Assembly: GCF_016127315.1 (NCBI RefSeq) | Contig: NZ_CP065997.1 | Span: 4,030,001-4,094,000, forward strand | Origin: Achromobacter deleyi | GTDB taxonomy: Bacteria; Pseudomonadota; Gammaproteobacteria; Burkholderiales; Burkholderiaceae_B | DNA length: 64,000 nucleotides | Direction: 5' to 3' | Part shown: one piece after another, positions 45,977 to 55,108 of the stretch | Numbering within the stretch: the stretch's first letter is position 1 | How the letters are laid out: each line of letters begins with the position of its first letter | Notes under the pieces: generated by a model | What the model saw: the letters and a program-made list of their open reading frames with translations, nothing else | What the model was told of the DNA's origin: nothing | Database searches by the model: none | Position numbers and translations under genes: made by a program

Positions 45977-46213
45977 ATGGATCCCGAACTGCTGCAGTTG
46001 CTGGTGACGCGCGTCATGCCTTTCGGCAAATACCAGGGGCGGCTGATCGCCGACCTGCCGGGCCCGTACCTGGCCTGGTTCGCGCGCAAGGGCTTCCCGC
46101 CGGGCGAGCTGGGGCGCCTGCTGGCGCTGATGCACGAACTGGACCACAACGGTCTCGCTTCCTTACTGGCGCCTTTACGCAAACCATCCGGCAAGCCGCC
46201 CGCGCCGCGCTGA
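45977..46213 (+). CDS. DUF3820 (QSregVF_b) small protein
   Basis: A 78-residue protein with the DUF3820 signature MPFGKYQGRLIADLPGPYLAWFARKGFP. The family is annotated as putative quorum-sensing-regulated virulence factor in Pseudomonas; the function is not established. It starts 5 nt after the isochorismatase stop, so they are probably co-transcribed. Confidence 0.88.
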   Translation: MDPELLQLLVTRVMPFGKYQGRLIADLPGPYLAWFARKGFPPGELGRLLALMHELDHNGLASLLAPLRKPSGKPPAPR

Positions 46214-46361
46214 ACCGGCCGCGGGAAACCGCAAGAAACAAATCTCCTCGCCCGCGTAGCGTCTTGGCACCTCCCGGGGCCACGCCCGCGGCTACGATAG
46301 ACCGGCGCGCCACCGTGCCGAGCATCGGGCCCGGGCGCGCGCTCAACGAAGAGAGGTCGAC

Positions 46362-46694
46362 ATGAAGAGACTCCCGATCACCGCCGTCCTGCTGGCCCTG
46401 GCCTGCCTGGGCGGCGCGGCGCAGGCGCAGAGCGCGGCGCCGGTCACGCAGGAATACCAGTATCCCAGCCAGCGTTCCAAGGACGGCAGCCTGTCGCCGC
46501 CTTCCACCTTGCGCATGACCGTGACGCCCGATCCCAACGCCGCGCCGCCGGTCGTGATCCGCGATTCGCCCGAAAGCCAGGCCGAGTACGTGCGCTGCCG
46601 CGAAGTCTCGGACCGCGCCGCAGTGTCCAACGCCCAGATGCAGGCCGGCGTCGCCCAGTGCCTGCGCGAACTGGAACAGCGCCGCCAGCAGTAG
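46362..46694 (+). CDS. Small exported protein, unknown function
   Basis: A 110-residue protein with a Sec signal (LPITAVLLALACLGGAAQAQ, cleavage ~residue 23), a Pro/Ser-rich middle and a terminal segment with two cysteines (YVRCREVS and VAQCLREL) that may pair. No family is recognised. ATG 46362 follows GAGAGG. Confidence 0.75.
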   Translation: MKRLPITAVLLALACLGGAAQAQSAAPVTQEYQYPSQRSKDGSLSPPSTLRMTVTPDPNAAPPVVIRDSPESQAEYVRCREVSDRAAVSNAQMQAGVAQCLRELEQRRQQ

Positions 46695-46702
46695 CGGTGG
46701 AC

Positions 46703-46733
46703 GGCGCCGCCCGCGATCGCGCGGGCGGGCGCC
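46703..46733. terminator. 13-bp hairpin between convergent genes
   Basis: GGCGCC-GCCCGCG (46703-46715) pairs with CGCGGGC and GGCGCC (46720-46733) around a 4-nt loop with one bulged G. It fills the 46-nt gap between convergent stops at 46694 and 46741. There is no T tract. Confidence 0.6.
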
Positions 46734-46740
46734 CTGGCGC

Positions 46741-47967
46741 CTACGCGTGGCTGGCGGCCGTGGCGGCGCGGGCCGAACCGCGCGCCCAGTGCCAGGTCAT
46801 CAGGCCCGCGGCCAGCACCACCGGCAGCATGGCCGCGTTCAGGGCCTCCCAGCCGAACGCGTCCAGCGCCGGTCCGGCCGCCAGCGTGGCCAGGGCGGTG
46901 GCGGCGTAGCGCAGCATCTCCGCCGCGCCCTGCGCGCGGGCGCGTTCCGAAGGCCGGTAGGACTGCGCCAGCAGGGTGGTGCCGCCGACGAACATGAAAT
47001 TCCATCCCACCCCCAGGCAGAACAGCGCCGCATAGAACGCCGGCAGCGAGGGCGAGGCCATCGCGATCAGCGAACAGGCCACGTTCAGCAGCATGCCCGC
47101 GCCGAGCACCCGCGGCAGGCCGAAGCGCTGGATCAGCGTGCCGGCGAAGAACGCCGGCGCATACATGCCCACCAGATGCCACTGCATGATGTTGGCGCCG
47201 TCGCCGATGCTGTGGCTGCAGGCCACCGCCGCCAGCGGCGCGGCGGTCATGATGAACATCATCGACACCGAGCCCACCACGTTGTTGGCCAGCGCGGCGA
47301 CGAACACCGGCTGGCGCGCCACCTCGCCGAGCGGCCGGGCCGGCAGGCCGGCCTGCGCGTCGGCCGCCGCCGCCGGCGCGTCGATATCGCGGTAGAAGCC
47401 GAACAGCAGGGCGGCCGACAGCAGCGCCAGCAACGCCACCATCAGGTAGGCGCCGGCGAACGTCACCGGCGCGAACAGGTCGCGGCTCCAGGCCGCCAGC
47501 GCCGGGCCGGCGATCGCGGCGATGACGCCGCCAGTCATCACTACCGAGATCGCGCGGCTCTTGGCGGCCGGCTCGACCGCGTCCGCCGCCGCCAGCCGGT
47601 AGTACTGGGCGAACGCCTGGAACACGCCGACCAGCGCGGTGCCGGCGCAGAACATCCAGAAGTCCGACTGGAACACCGCCCACACCGAAATGCCGCCCCC
47701 GGCCGCGCCGGCCAGGGCGCCGAGCGCGAAGCCGTTGCGGCGGCCTATCCGCTGCATCAGCAGCGAGGCGAACCAGGTGACCAGCGCGCCGGCCACCGTG
47801 ATCAGCGCGAAGGGCAGGGTGGACAGCGCCTTGTCGGGGGCCAGCATGTGGCCGGTCAGGGCCGTCAGCGTCAGGTCGATCGAGATGGCAGCGATGAACA
47901 GGCCCTGGCACACGGCCAGGATGCGGGCGTTGCGGCGGCCGGTGGCCAGGGAGGGCGAGGCAGGCAT
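46741..47967 (-). CDS. MFS transporter
   Basis: A 408-residue major facilitator with about twelve helices. Loop 2-3 has a motif-A variant (LLMQRIGRRNGFALG), and ALVGVFQAFAQYYRLAAAD follows. The substrate is unknown; exporter-like topology suggests efflux. ATG 47967 begins the conserved part. It is divergent from the GlxA-type regulator at 48087, its likely controller. Confidence 0.9.
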   Translation of the reverse strand: MPASPSLATGRRNARILAVCQGLFIAAISIDLTLTALTGHMLAPDKALSTLPFALITVAGALVTWFASLLMQRIGRRNGFALGALAGAAGGGISVWAVFQSDFWMFCAGTALVGVFQAFAQYYRLAAADAVEPAAKSRAISVVMTGGVIAAIAGPALAAWSRDLFAPVTFAGAYLMVALLALLSAALLFGFYRDIDAPAAAADAQAGLPARPLGEVARQPVFVAALANNVVGSVSMMFIMTAAPLAAVACSHSIGDGANIMQWHLVGMYAPAFFAGTLIQRFGLPRVLGAGMLLNVACSLIAMASPSLPAFYAALFCLGVGWNFMFVGGTTLLAQSYRPSERARAQGAAEMLRYAATALATLAAGPALDAFGWEALNAAMLPVVLAAGLMTWHWARGSARAATAASHA

Positions 47968-48086
47968 GGGGACTCGGGGCAAGGATTGCGGTTTGACAGC
48001 GACCACTCTAGCGGCGCACACTTTGGCGTGAATGACATAAATCCCTCGATAAGCGCCAACCCCCACACTAGCCTCCTTCCACCGCC

Positions 48087-49088
48087 ATGACGCACGCCGT
48101 GACCTTCCTGCTGGTGCCCGATTTCCAGCTGCTCGACATGTCCGGCCCCGCGGCCGTGTTCCAGACCGCCGGCTTGCTGGCGCGTCGCGCGGACGCGCCG
48201 GCCTATGCCGTGCGGGTCGTGTCGGAAACGGGCGGCGAGGTGCGCAGCTCCTGCGGCATCGGCGTGCTGACCGCGCCATGGCGCGACGCGCCGGTGGACA
48301 CCCTGGTGGTGCCCGGCGGCGAGGGCGCGCGCGAAAGCGCCCTCAGCCCCGCCATGCGCGCCTACCTGCATGCCCAGCGCCAGGCGGGCCGGCGATTGGC
48401 CAGCGTCTGCACCGGCGCCCGCGTGCTGGCCGCTGCGGGCCTGCTCGACGGCTTGCGGGCCACCACCCACTGGCGCCACGCCGCTGCGCTGGCGCGCAAC
48501 CATCCCGCCGTCCGCGTCGAGGCCGATCGCATCCACGTGCGCGACGGCGATACCTGGACCTCGGCGGGCATCACCGCCGGCATCGACCTGGCGCTGGCCA
48601 TGGTCGAGGCCGACCTGGGCGTGGAGATCGCCGCCGAGACCGCGCGCGAGATGGTGGTCTATCACCGCCGCTCGGGCGGGCAGTCGCAGTTCTCGGCGCT
48701 GCAGGACCTGGCGCCCGACAGCGAGCGCATGCGCGCGGTGCTGGAGCATATCCGCGGCAACCTGGGCGCGGCGCTGACGGTGGAACACCTGGCGGAAGTG
48801 GCCTGCGTCAGCCCGCGCCAGTTCCTGCGCAGCTTCAAGGCCGAAACCGGCGAGACGCCCGCCAAGGCGGTCGAGCGCATCCGCGCCCAGACCGCGCGGG
48901 CGCAGATCGAAAGCGGCGACGGCAGCATCGACAGCGTGGCGCGGCGCGTCGGCTTCACCGACAGCGAACGCATGCGGCGCGCCTTCCTGCGGGTCTACGG
49001 CCAGCCGCCGCAGGCCATGCGCCGCGCCGCGCGCAGCCAGGGTTGGCGCGACAGCCCGGAAAACGGTAATAATATTCACTCTCAATAA
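48087..49088 (+). CDS. GlxA-family AraC regulator with DJ-1/PfpI domain
   Basis: A 333-residue protein. Residues 1-190 are a DJ-1/PfpI-like amidotransferase domain with C108 at the nucleophile elbow (ASVCTGARVLAAAG). An AraC helix-turn-helix pair fills ~220-315 (LTVEHLAEVACVSPRQFLRSFKAETG, SIDSVARRVGFTDSERMRRAF). GlxA-type proteins often control catabolism or efflux genes nearby. It is divergent from the MFS gene. A Fur box for the next gene overlaps its last codons. Confidence 0.92.
   Translation: MTHAVTFLLVPDFQLLDMSGPAAVFQTAGLLARRADAPAYAVRVVSETGGEVRSSCGIGVLTAPWRDAPVDTLVVPGGEGARESALSPAMRAYLHAQRQAGRRLASVCTGARVLAAAGLLDGLRATTHWRHAAALARNHPAVRVEADRIHVRDGDTWTSAGITAGIDLALAMVEADLGVEIAAETAREMVVYHRRSGGQSQFSALQDLAPDSERMRAVLEHIRGNLGAALTVEHLAEVACVSPRQFLRSFKAETGETPAKAVERIRAQTARAQIESGDGSIDSVARRVGFTDSERMRRAFLRVYGQPPQAMRRAARSQGWRDSPENGNNIHSQ
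49065..49083 (+). promoter_or_regulatory. Fur-box-like site upstream of the PchR-like regulator
   Basis: GGTAATAATATTCACTCTC matches 14 of 19 positions of the Fur consensus. It lies inside the last codons of the glxA-like gene and 34 nt before the GTG start of the AraC regulator, so that regulator is probably iron-repressed. Confidence 0.6.
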
Positions 49089-49116
49089 AGGGGCTCGCCG
49101 CGTCGGGTCCGCCGCC

Positions 49117-49995
49117 GTGACCCACCCGCACCCCGAACTCGACTGGACCGTTTCCGCCGCCACGCCCGCGATGTCGCTGGCCGGCGGCACGCTGCATTTC
49201 GAGCGCGGCGAACGGGTGCTGGAGGACCTGGCGCCCGGCCTGAAGCTGGTGCTGGTGCTGGAAGGCGAGCTGCGCTATCGCGTGCCGGGCGCGCCCGCCG
49301 CGCAGGTCAGCGGGCCGCTGCTGCACCTGAGCCTGTGCCGCGACGCGCTGCGCATGGAACACGAGTTCGGCGCGCGCCGCTCGCTGCGCTTCGTGTCGCT
49401 GCGCACCTCGCTCGACCACCTGCGCGAATCGCTGTCGCTGGAACCGGCGGATGTCGCGCGCCTGCTGCGCGCCCCGCGCGGCGACGCCGCCTATGCCGAC
49501 GCCAACCTGCGGCTGGCGGCGCCGCTGCAGGCGCTGGGCCGGCAGATGCTGGCCTGCCCGATGCAGGGCGCGCTCAAGCGCATGTACCTGTCCGCCAAGG
49601 CGCTGGAGCTGACCGCGCTGGCGCTTGGCGCGCTGCAGCCGGTTCCGGCTGCGCAGGTCCCGCCAGGCCTGTCGCGCGCCGACACCGAGCGCCTGCATCA
49701 CGCGCGCGACCTGGCGCTGGCCAGCCTGCAGCAGCCTCCGACCCTGCCCGAACTGGCGCGCCGCGCCGGCATCAACGTCAACAAGCTCACCACGGGCTTT
49801 CGCCAGCTGTTCGGCTGCAGCGTCTACGCCTTCGTGCGCGAGCAGCGCATGGCGCAGGCGCACGCGCTGCTCGCCGCCGGCGAGATGAGCGTATCGGAAG
49901 CCGCCTATGCCTGCGGCTACACCGATTCGCACTTCAGCAAGGCCTTCCAGCGCCGTTACGGCGTGCTGCCGAGCGCGCTGACCAGCGGCCGCTGA
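49117..49995 (+). CDS. AraC-family siderophore-responsive regulator, PchR-like
   Basis: A 292-residue AraC protein. The N-terminal domain (LKLVLVLEGELRYRVPG, LHLSLCRDALRMEHEFG) resembles PchR/AlcR-type siderophore sensors. The C-terminal pair of helix-turn-helix motifs is LARRAGINVNKLTTGFRQLFGCS and SEAAYACGYTDSHFSKAFQRRYG. The start is GTG 49117. It is upstream of two TonB receptors and likely activates them with the ferrisiderophore as effector. The N-terminal domain may bind the ligand in the cytoplasm, consistent with the RhtX-like importer downstream. Confidence 0.88.
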   Translation: MTHPHPELDWTVSAATPAMSLAGGTLHFERGERVLEDLAPGLKLVLVLEGELRYRVPGAPAAQVSGPLLHLSLCRDALRMEHEFGARRSLRFVSLRTSLDHLRESLSLEPADVARLLRAPRGDAAYADANLRLAAPLQALGRQMLACPMQGALKRMYLSAKALELTALALGALQPVPAAQVPPGLSRADTERLHHARDLALASLQQPPTLPELARRAGINVNKLTTGFRQLFGCSVYAFVREQRMAQAHALLAAGEMSVSEAAYACGYTDSHFSKAFQRRYGVLPSALTSGR

Positions 49996-50139
49996 ACGTC
50001 GCCGCCGCGAGCTGCCGGCGGCGGCTGCGCCTGCCCCGAACCCTTTCTGTCATTCGCGCGGTGCGCTCCCGGGTTTCGCGTTCGCCATAGCAAGGCCTAT
50101 GCAAACGCCTGGGCGTTGCGGTTTCTCCTCGAAATTGTA

Positions 50140-50154
50140 TGAGAATAATTCTCA
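50140..50154. promoter_or_regulatory. Fur-type palindrome of TonB receptor 1
   Basis: TGAGAAT-A-ATTCTCA is a perfect 7-1-7 palindrome of the Fur-box type. It lies 24 nt before the receptor ATG and overlaps the likely -10 region. The same 15 bp recur at 52457-52471, followed in both cases by GTAAC. Confidence 0.85.
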
Positions 50155-50177
50155 GTAACAAAGAAGGAGAAGTACGC

Positions 50178-52316
50178 ATGCGTTCACGTTTCAGCCCCCG
50201 GGCGTGCAAAAGGGTTGCCCGTTGCTGGCGGCTCTGGCCGGCGACGGCGCTGGTGGCGGCAGGGCCGGCCCTGGCCGATGGCGCCAGGCAGGCGCCGACG
50301 CTGCCCGCCGTCACCGTCAGCGGAGCCCGCGAGCCCGCCACGCCGCAGCCGTCGCTGGGCAAGTTGCCGCTCAGCGTGCGTGAAACGCCGCAATCGGTCT
50401 CCGTGATCGGCCCGGACCAGATCCGCCAGCAGAACCTGCAAAGCCTGGACGACGTCATGCGCCACGCCACCGGCATCACGGTGCAGCCACACCATCACCT
50501 GACCACGGCCTACTTCGCGCGCGGCTTCCAGATCGAATCCTTCGAACAGGACGGCGTGCCGGCGATGATGGGCAACCGCGCCGCCGCGCCCGAAGACACG
50601 GCCATCTACGAGCGGGTCGAAATCCTGCGCGGAGCCAACGGCCTGTTGCATGGCGCCGGCAATCCGTCGGCCACCGTCAACCTGGTGCGCAAGCGCCCGC
50701 AAAGGCAATTCACCTTCGGCGGCGAACTCAGCGCGGGCAGCTGGGACAACTATCGCACCGAAGTCGATCTGGGCGGGCCGCTGAACGACAGCGGCAGCGT
50801 GCGTGGCCGCGTCGTCGGCGTCATGGCCGACCGCGGCTTCTTCTATGAAAACGCGAACCAGAAGACTGGCCTGTTCTATGGCATTGGCGAGGTCGACCTG
50901 GGGCCGGACACCGTGTTGTCGGCCGGCCTGCATTACAGCCGCGTGCGCTCGCATCCGCCGCCCAGCATGGGCGGGCTGCCGCGCTACAAGGACGGCGCGC
51001 CGCTCGGCCTGCGGCGCTCGGTCAACCTGGAGTCCGCCGGCAGCCGTTCCGACTGGAACACGACGCGCGTGTTCGCCGACCTGGATCACCGCTTCGGCCA
51101 GGGCTGGCGCGCGCGGATCAGCGTCGACCATCTCCGTTCCGATTCCGAGATGACGTACCTCACCGTCAATGGCGGGATCGACCGCCAGACTGGCCTGGGC
51201 GCCAGGCTGTCGGGCGGCGGTATCCAGTACGACAACAGCCAGACCAGCGTCGACGCCTACGTCGGCGGTCCGGTGGAACTGTTCGGTCGGCGCCACGAAT
51301 TGCTGTTCGGCGCCAACTCGCTGCGAACCTCGTACGAGAACCTGAACGCCGACGTCACCAGTCCCCAGCTGAACATGCCGATGGACGTGTTCAACTGGCA
51401 TCCGCGCGACGTGCCCGGCTACGACATTGGCTCCTACAAGTCCGCGGGCGTCAACCGCGAACGGGAGCAGGGCGTGTACGGCATGGGCCGCTTCTCGCTG
51501 GCCGATCCGCTGACGCTGGTGCTGGGCGGGCGCATGGATTGGAGCCGGCTGGAATCGCCCAAATCGAGCCAGCGCAACAACGGCAGGTTCACGCCCTATG
51601 GCGGCCTGATCGTCGACCTGGACCGGCAATGGTCGCTGTATGGCAGTTACGCGCAGGTGTTCATGCCGCAGACCGACCTGGACCGCAACGGTCAGGCGCT
51701 CGATCCGATCACGGGCACCAACTACGAGGCCGGCGTCAAGGGCGAGCTGATGGACGGCGCGCTCAACGTGTCGCTGGCGCTGTTCCAGATCCAGCAGAAA
51801 AACCGGGCCCAGGCCGATCCCTCGGTGGCGTGCGTGGGCAGGCGCTGCCCCTCCGTCGCCGGTGGCGAGGTCCGCAGCCGCGGCTTCGAGGCCGAGGCCG
51901 CCGGCGCCATCATGCCCTACTGGACGGTGGCGGCGGGCTACACCTTCAACACCACCGCGTACCAGGTGGACACGCGCCGCGAAGGCCAGCCCTACGCCAG
52001 CTTCACGCCCAGGCACATCCTGCGCGTGTGGACCGACTACGCCTTGCCCGCGCTGCAGCGGCGCCTGAGCATTGGCGGCGGCGTGCAGGTGCAGTCGGAC
52101 TTCCACAACGTGGCCGGCCCGATCACGCTGCGCCAGGGCGGTTATGCCCTGGTCGACATGCGCGTGGCCTACCGCGTCGACAAGCACGTCACCGTGGCGC
52201 TGAACGCCAACAACCTGTTCGACCGCGTCTACTACCAGCGCCTGAACGACGCCAACTGGACCAACTACTACGGCGAGCCTCGCAATCTCATGCTGACCGT
52301 GCGCGCCGAGTATTGA
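50178..52316 (+). CDS. TonB-dependent siderophore receptor 1 (FhuE/FauA-like)
   Basis: A 712-residue outer-membrane receptor: signal peptide ending ALVAAGPALA (~33), short TonB-box region (LPAVTVSG), plug (~60-185: [20 protein letters not shown] and [21 protein letters not shown]) and a barrel ending YGEPRNLMLTVRAEY. There is no STN domain, so signalling must go through the AraC regulator. An extracellular-loop pair C-x4-C (CVGRRC, nt 51831-51848) is shared with receptor 2. ATG 50178 follows AAGGAGA. It is a tandem paralogue of receptor 2. Confidence 0.94.
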   Translation: MRSRFSPRACKRVARCWRLWPATALVAAGPALADGARQAPTLPAVTVSGAREPATPQPSLGKLPLSVRETPQSVSVIGPDQIRQQNLQSLDDVMRHATGITVQPHHHLTTAYFARGFQIESFEQDGVPAMMGNRAAAPEDTAIYERVEILRGANGLLHGAGNPSATVNLVRKRPQRQFTFGGELSAGSWDNYRTEVDLGGPLNDSGSVRGRVVGVMADRGFFYENANQKTGLFYGIGEVDLGPDTVLSAGLHYSRVRSHPPPSMGGLPRYKDGAPLGLRRSVNLESAGSRSDWNTTRVFADLDHRFGQGWRARISVDHLRSDSEMTYLTVNGGIDRQTGLGARLSGGGIQYDNSQTSVDAYVGGPVELFGRRHELLFGANSLRTSYENLNADVTSPQLNMPMDVFNWHPRDVPGYDIGSYKSAGVNREREQGVYGMGRFSLADPLTLVLGGRMDWSRLESPKSSQRNNGRFTPYGGLIVDLDRQWSLYGSYAQVFMPQTDLDRNGQALDPITGTNYEAGVKGELMDGALNVSLALFQIQQKNRAQADPSVACVGRRCPSVAGGEVRSRGFEAEAAGAIMPYWTVAAGYTFNTTAYQVDTRREGQPYASFTPRHILRVWTDYALPALQRRLSIGGGVQVQSDFHNVAGPITLRQGGYALVDMRVAYRVDKHVTVALNANNLFDRVYYQRLNDANWTNYYGEPRNLMLTVRAEY

Positions 52317-52324
52317 TCGCGCCA

Positions 52325-52350
52325 GGCGTGGCGGCGCCCGCCGCCACGCC
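52325..52350. terminator. 11-bp perfect hairpin after receptor 1
   Basis: GGCGTGGCGGC (52325-52335) and GCCGCCACGCC (52340-52350) form an 11-bp stem with a 4-nt loop, 9 nt after the receptor 1 stop. There is no T tract. It probably separates the two receptor transcripts. Confidence 0.6.
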
Positions 52351-52388
52351 ATGATCGACCGGCGCCTGATCCGCGCTGGCCGCCAGAA

Positions 52389-52422
52389 ACTTCCGCAATC
52401 GATAGCGAGACTTCCGCAATCG
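52389..52422 (+). promoter_or_regulatory. Direct repeats 21 bp apart: candidate AraC/PchR activator site
   Basis: ACTTCCGCAATCG occurs exactly twice, at 52389-52401 and 52410-52422, offset 21 bp (two helical turns). The second copy ends next to where the -35 of receptor 2 must lie. That is the geometry of an AraC-type dimer site activating a promoter with a poor -35. Confidence 0.7.
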
Positions 52423-52446
52423 CCAGTGGCGGCGCCGGCCGCTCTC

Positions 52447-52471
52447 TAGAATGGCCTGAGAATAATTCTCA
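52447..52471 (+). promoter_or_regulatory. -10 box and Fur palindrome of TonB receptor 2
   Basis: -10 TAGAAT (52447-52452) has no good -35 at the 17-nt position (CAGTGG, 52424-52429), as expected for an activator-dependent promoter. The Fur palindrome TGAGAAT-A-ATTCTCA (52457-52471) covers the predicted transcription start, so iron-loaded Fur would block it. Confidence 0.75.
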
Positions 52472-52494
52472 GTAACCAGGAAAGAGGAACGGCG

Positions 52495-54627
52495 GTGCGA
52501 TCAAAGTTCAGGAACAGGGCGGCACGGCCGCGCAAGACGGCGGTGCGACATTGGCCGCTTTGGCTGGCGATCACGGCCGCGGGGCCGGCGCTGGCGGACG
52601 GCGCCGGCGATGCGGCCACGCTGCCCGCGGTGACGGTCAGCGGAGAACGCGCCGGCGCCGCGCCGGCCCCGACGCTGGGCAAGCTGCCGCTCACGGTGCG
52701 CGAGACGCCGCAGTCGATCACGGTCATCGGCCAGGAACAGATGCGGCAGCAGAACCTGCAGAGCCTGGACGAGGTGATGCAGCACGCCACCGGCATCACG
52801 GTACAGCCCTATCAACTGCTGACCACCGCCTACTACGCCCGCGGCTTCAAGGTCGATTCGTACGAGCAGGACGGCGTGCCGGTGCTGATGGGCAACATGG
52901 CCGCGTCGCCGCAGGACATGGCGGTGTACGAGCGGGTCGAGATCCTGCGCGGCGCCAACGGCCTGCTGCACGGCGCCGGCAACCCCGCCGCCACTGTCAA
53001 CCTGGTGCGCAAGCGTCCGCAGCGCGAGTTCGCCTTCAGCGGCGCGCTCAGCGCCGGCAGCTGGGACCGCTACCTCGCCGAGGCCGACCTGGGCGGCCCA
53101 CTCAACGACAGCGGCAGCGTGCGCGGGCGCATTGTCACGGCTTTCGAGGACCGCGGCTATTTCTACGATGTGGCGGACCAGAAGTCGGCGCTGTTCTACG
53201 GCATCGGCGAGGTCGACCTGGGCCCGGACACGGTGTTGTCGGCCGGCCTGCAGTACCAGCGCATCCGCTCCACCACCAACATGGCGGGCGTGCCGCGATA
53301 CAAGGATGGCGGCGACATCGGCCTGAAGCGCTCGACCTACCTGGACGCCGCGTGGGACCGTTTCAACTGGAACACGACGCGCGTGTTCGCCGACCTGGAA
53401 CACCGTTTCGGCCAGGGCTGGAGCGCCAAGATCAGCGCCAACTACCTCACCGCCGACAGCAACCTGAAGTACGCCGGCGCCTCTGGCGCGATCGACCGCC
53501 AGACCGGCCTGGGCTCGGCGCTGATGGGCGGCGCCTATAAATTCGACAACACCCAGGCCAGCGTCGATGCCTACGTCAGCGGCCCGGTGCAACTGTTCGG
53601 CCGCCGCCACGAGCTGCTGTTCGGCGGCAATGCCCAGCGCACCACCACCGAGCAGTACACCGGCCAACTGACGCCGGCGCTGCGCGTGCCGGTGAATGTG
53701 TTCGACTGGGATCCGCACAGCGTGCCGGAGCCCGGCGTCGGCCCCTACACCTCGCCCGGCGAGACGCGCGCGCGCCAGCACGGCGTGTATGGCATGGGCC
53801 GCTTCTCGCTGGCCGACCCGCTGACCCTGGTGCTGGGCGGGCGCATGAGCTGGTGGAACCAGGACGCGCCTGGTTCGCGCCAGCGCATCGACCCGGAATT
53901 CACGCCCTACGGCGGCTTGATCGTCGACCTGGACCGCCAGTGGTCGCTGTACGGCAGCTATGCCGAGGTGTTCCAGCCGCAGAGCCAGCTGACGCGCCAG
54001 GGCCAGGGGCTGGATCCGGTCACCGGCACCAACTACGAGGCTGGCATCAAGGGCGAACTGATGGACGGCGCGCTGAACGTGTCGCTGGCCGCGTTCCAGA
54101 TCCGCCAGAAGAACCGCGCGCAGCAGGATCCGGACTGGCCCTGCGTCGGCCAGAACTGCTACTACGTGGCGGGCGGCGAGGTGCGCAGCCGCGGGTTCGA
54201 GGCCGAGGCCAGCGGCAACATTACGCCGTACTGGACGGTGGCGGCCGGCTACACCTTCAACACCAGCAAGTACCTGACCGACACGCAGGCCGGCGGCCAG
54301 CCCTTCGCCAGCTTCACGCCCAAGCACATCTTCCGGTTGTGGACGAACTATGCGCTGCCCACGATGCAGCGGCGCCTGAGCGTGGGCGGCGGGCTGCAGG
54401 TGCAGTCCGGCTACTCGACCGTCTCGGGCCCGGTCACGCTGCGCCAGGGCGGCTACGCGCTGGTGGACCTGCGCCTGGCCTACCGCGTCGACAAGCATCT
54501 GACCGCGGCGCTGAACGTCAACAACGTGTTCGACCGCGGCTACTACCAGAGCCTGTCGGGCACGGCGTGGAACAACCGCTACGGCGAGCCGCGCAACGTC
54601 ATGCTGACCCTGCGGGCCGAGTACTGA
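52495..54627 (+). CDS. TonB-dependent siderophore receptor 2 (FhuE/FauA-like)
   Basis: A 710-residue outer-membrane receptor, paralogous to receptor 1 over its full length and clearly similar in plug and barrel. The signal ends [10 protein letters not shown]. The plug has [20 protein letters not shown] and [21 protein letters not shown], and the barrel ends in [15 protein letters not shown]. The C-x4-C pair (CVGQNC) is conserved. The start is GTG 52495 with AAAGAGG upstream. Differences concentrate in the extracellular loops (for example after the RYKDG segment), suggesting different ferrisiderophores. Confidence 0.94.
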   Translation: MRSKFRNRAARPRKTAVRHWPLWLAITAAGPALADGAGDAATLPAVTVSGERAGAAPAPTLGKLPLTVRETPQSITVIGQEQMRQQNLQSLDEVMQHATGITVQPYQLLTTAYYARGFKVDSYEQDGVPVLMGNMAASPQDMAVYERVEILRGANGLLHGAGNPAATVNLVRKRPQREFAFSGALSAGSWDRYLAEADLGGPLNDSGSVRGRIVTAFEDRGYFYDVADQKSALFYGIGEVDLGPDTVLSAGLQYQRIRSTTNMAGVPRYKDGGDIGLKRSTYLDAAWDRFNWNTTRVFADLEHRFGQGWSAKISANYLTADSNLKYAGASGAIDRQTGLGSALMGGAYKFDNTQASVDAYVSGPVQLFGRRHELLFGGNAQRTTTEQYTGQLTPALRVPVNVFDWDPHSVPEPGVGPYTSPGETRARQHGVYGMGRFSLADPLTLVLGGRMSWWNQDAPGSRQRIDPEFTPYGGLIVDLDRQWSLYGSYAEVFQPQSQLTRQGQGLDPVTGTNYEAGIKGELMDGALNVSLAAFQIRQKNRAQQDPDWPCVGQNCYYVAGGEVRSRGFEAEASGNITPYWTVAAGYTFNTSKYLTDTQAGGQPFASFTPKHIFRLWTNYALPTMQRRLSVGGGLQVQSGYSTVSGPVTLRQGGYALVDLRLAYRVDKHLTAALNVNNVFDRGYYQSLSGTAWNNRYGEPRNVMLTLRAEY

Positions 54628-54640
54628 GCGGGCGGCGACC

Positions 54641-54675
54641 GATGGACGGCGCGGACGCGCCGTCCATCCTTTTCT
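54641..54675 (+). terminator. Intrinsic terminator after receptor 2
   Basis: A 13-bp inverted repeat (54641-54653 with 54656-54668, starting GATGGACGGCGC) is followed by a short T-rich tail CTTTTCT (54669-54675). It lies 14 nt after the receptor 2 stop and before the cupin gene, so cupin and permease may rely on read-through or their own promoter. Confidence 0.75.
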
Positions 54676-54689
54676 GAAGGAGAGACGAG

Positions 54690-55097
54690 ATGGCGGCAAT
54701 GAGCCCCGCGCCAGTGTTCGACTGGCTCGATCATTTCATGGCGCTGGCCGGCGATGGCGGCATGCGCGACATCGGCAAGTTGCGGCGCCTGGCGCCGCAC
54801 GAGGGCTGGCTGGTCGGCATCAAGGCGGCGGCCAGCGATGCCGACGTGCACGGCGACGTCTGGGAACGGCATCCGGCCGGCGAGGAAATGCTCTGTGTGC
54901 TGGAAGGCCGCGTCGTGCTGACGCTGATGGACGAGGCCGGCGCCGAGACCGACGTGCTGCTGGACGCGCGGCGCGGCGCCGTGGTGCCGCGCGGCGTCTG
55001 GCACCGCCTGCACGTGGCCTGTCCGGCCCGCATCCTGTTCGTCACGCCCGGGCAGGGCAGTGAACATCGCCGCGTGGGCGCGGCAACGCAAGCTTGA
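54690..55097 (+). CDS. Cupin-domain protein in siderophore locus
   Basis: A 135-residue single-domain cupin: HPAGEEMLCVLEGRVVLTL (motif 1) and ARRGAVVPRGVWHRLHV (motif 2) with possible metal ligands E and H. Cupins may be enzymes or binding proteins, and no specific function is evident. It follows receptor 2 by 62 nt (with a terminator between) and overlaps or abuts the permease, so the two are co-expressed. A role in siderophore modification or iron release is a guess from context. Confidence 0.85.
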   Translation: MAAMSPAPVFDWLDHFMALAGDGGMRDIGKLRRLAPHEGWLVGIKAAASDADVHGDVWERHPAGEEMLCVLEGRVVLTLMDEAGAETDVLLDARRGAVVPRGVWHRLHVACPARILFVTPGQGSEHRRVGAATQA

Positions 55098-55108
55098 AGG
55101 AAATCGAC

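Noticed and set aside
50081..50104. Direct repeats CCATAGCAA/CCTATGCAA upstream of receptor 1 as AraC sites
   Set aside because: They are short, imperfect and 11 bp apart, and do not match the 13-bp repeats upstream of receptor 2.
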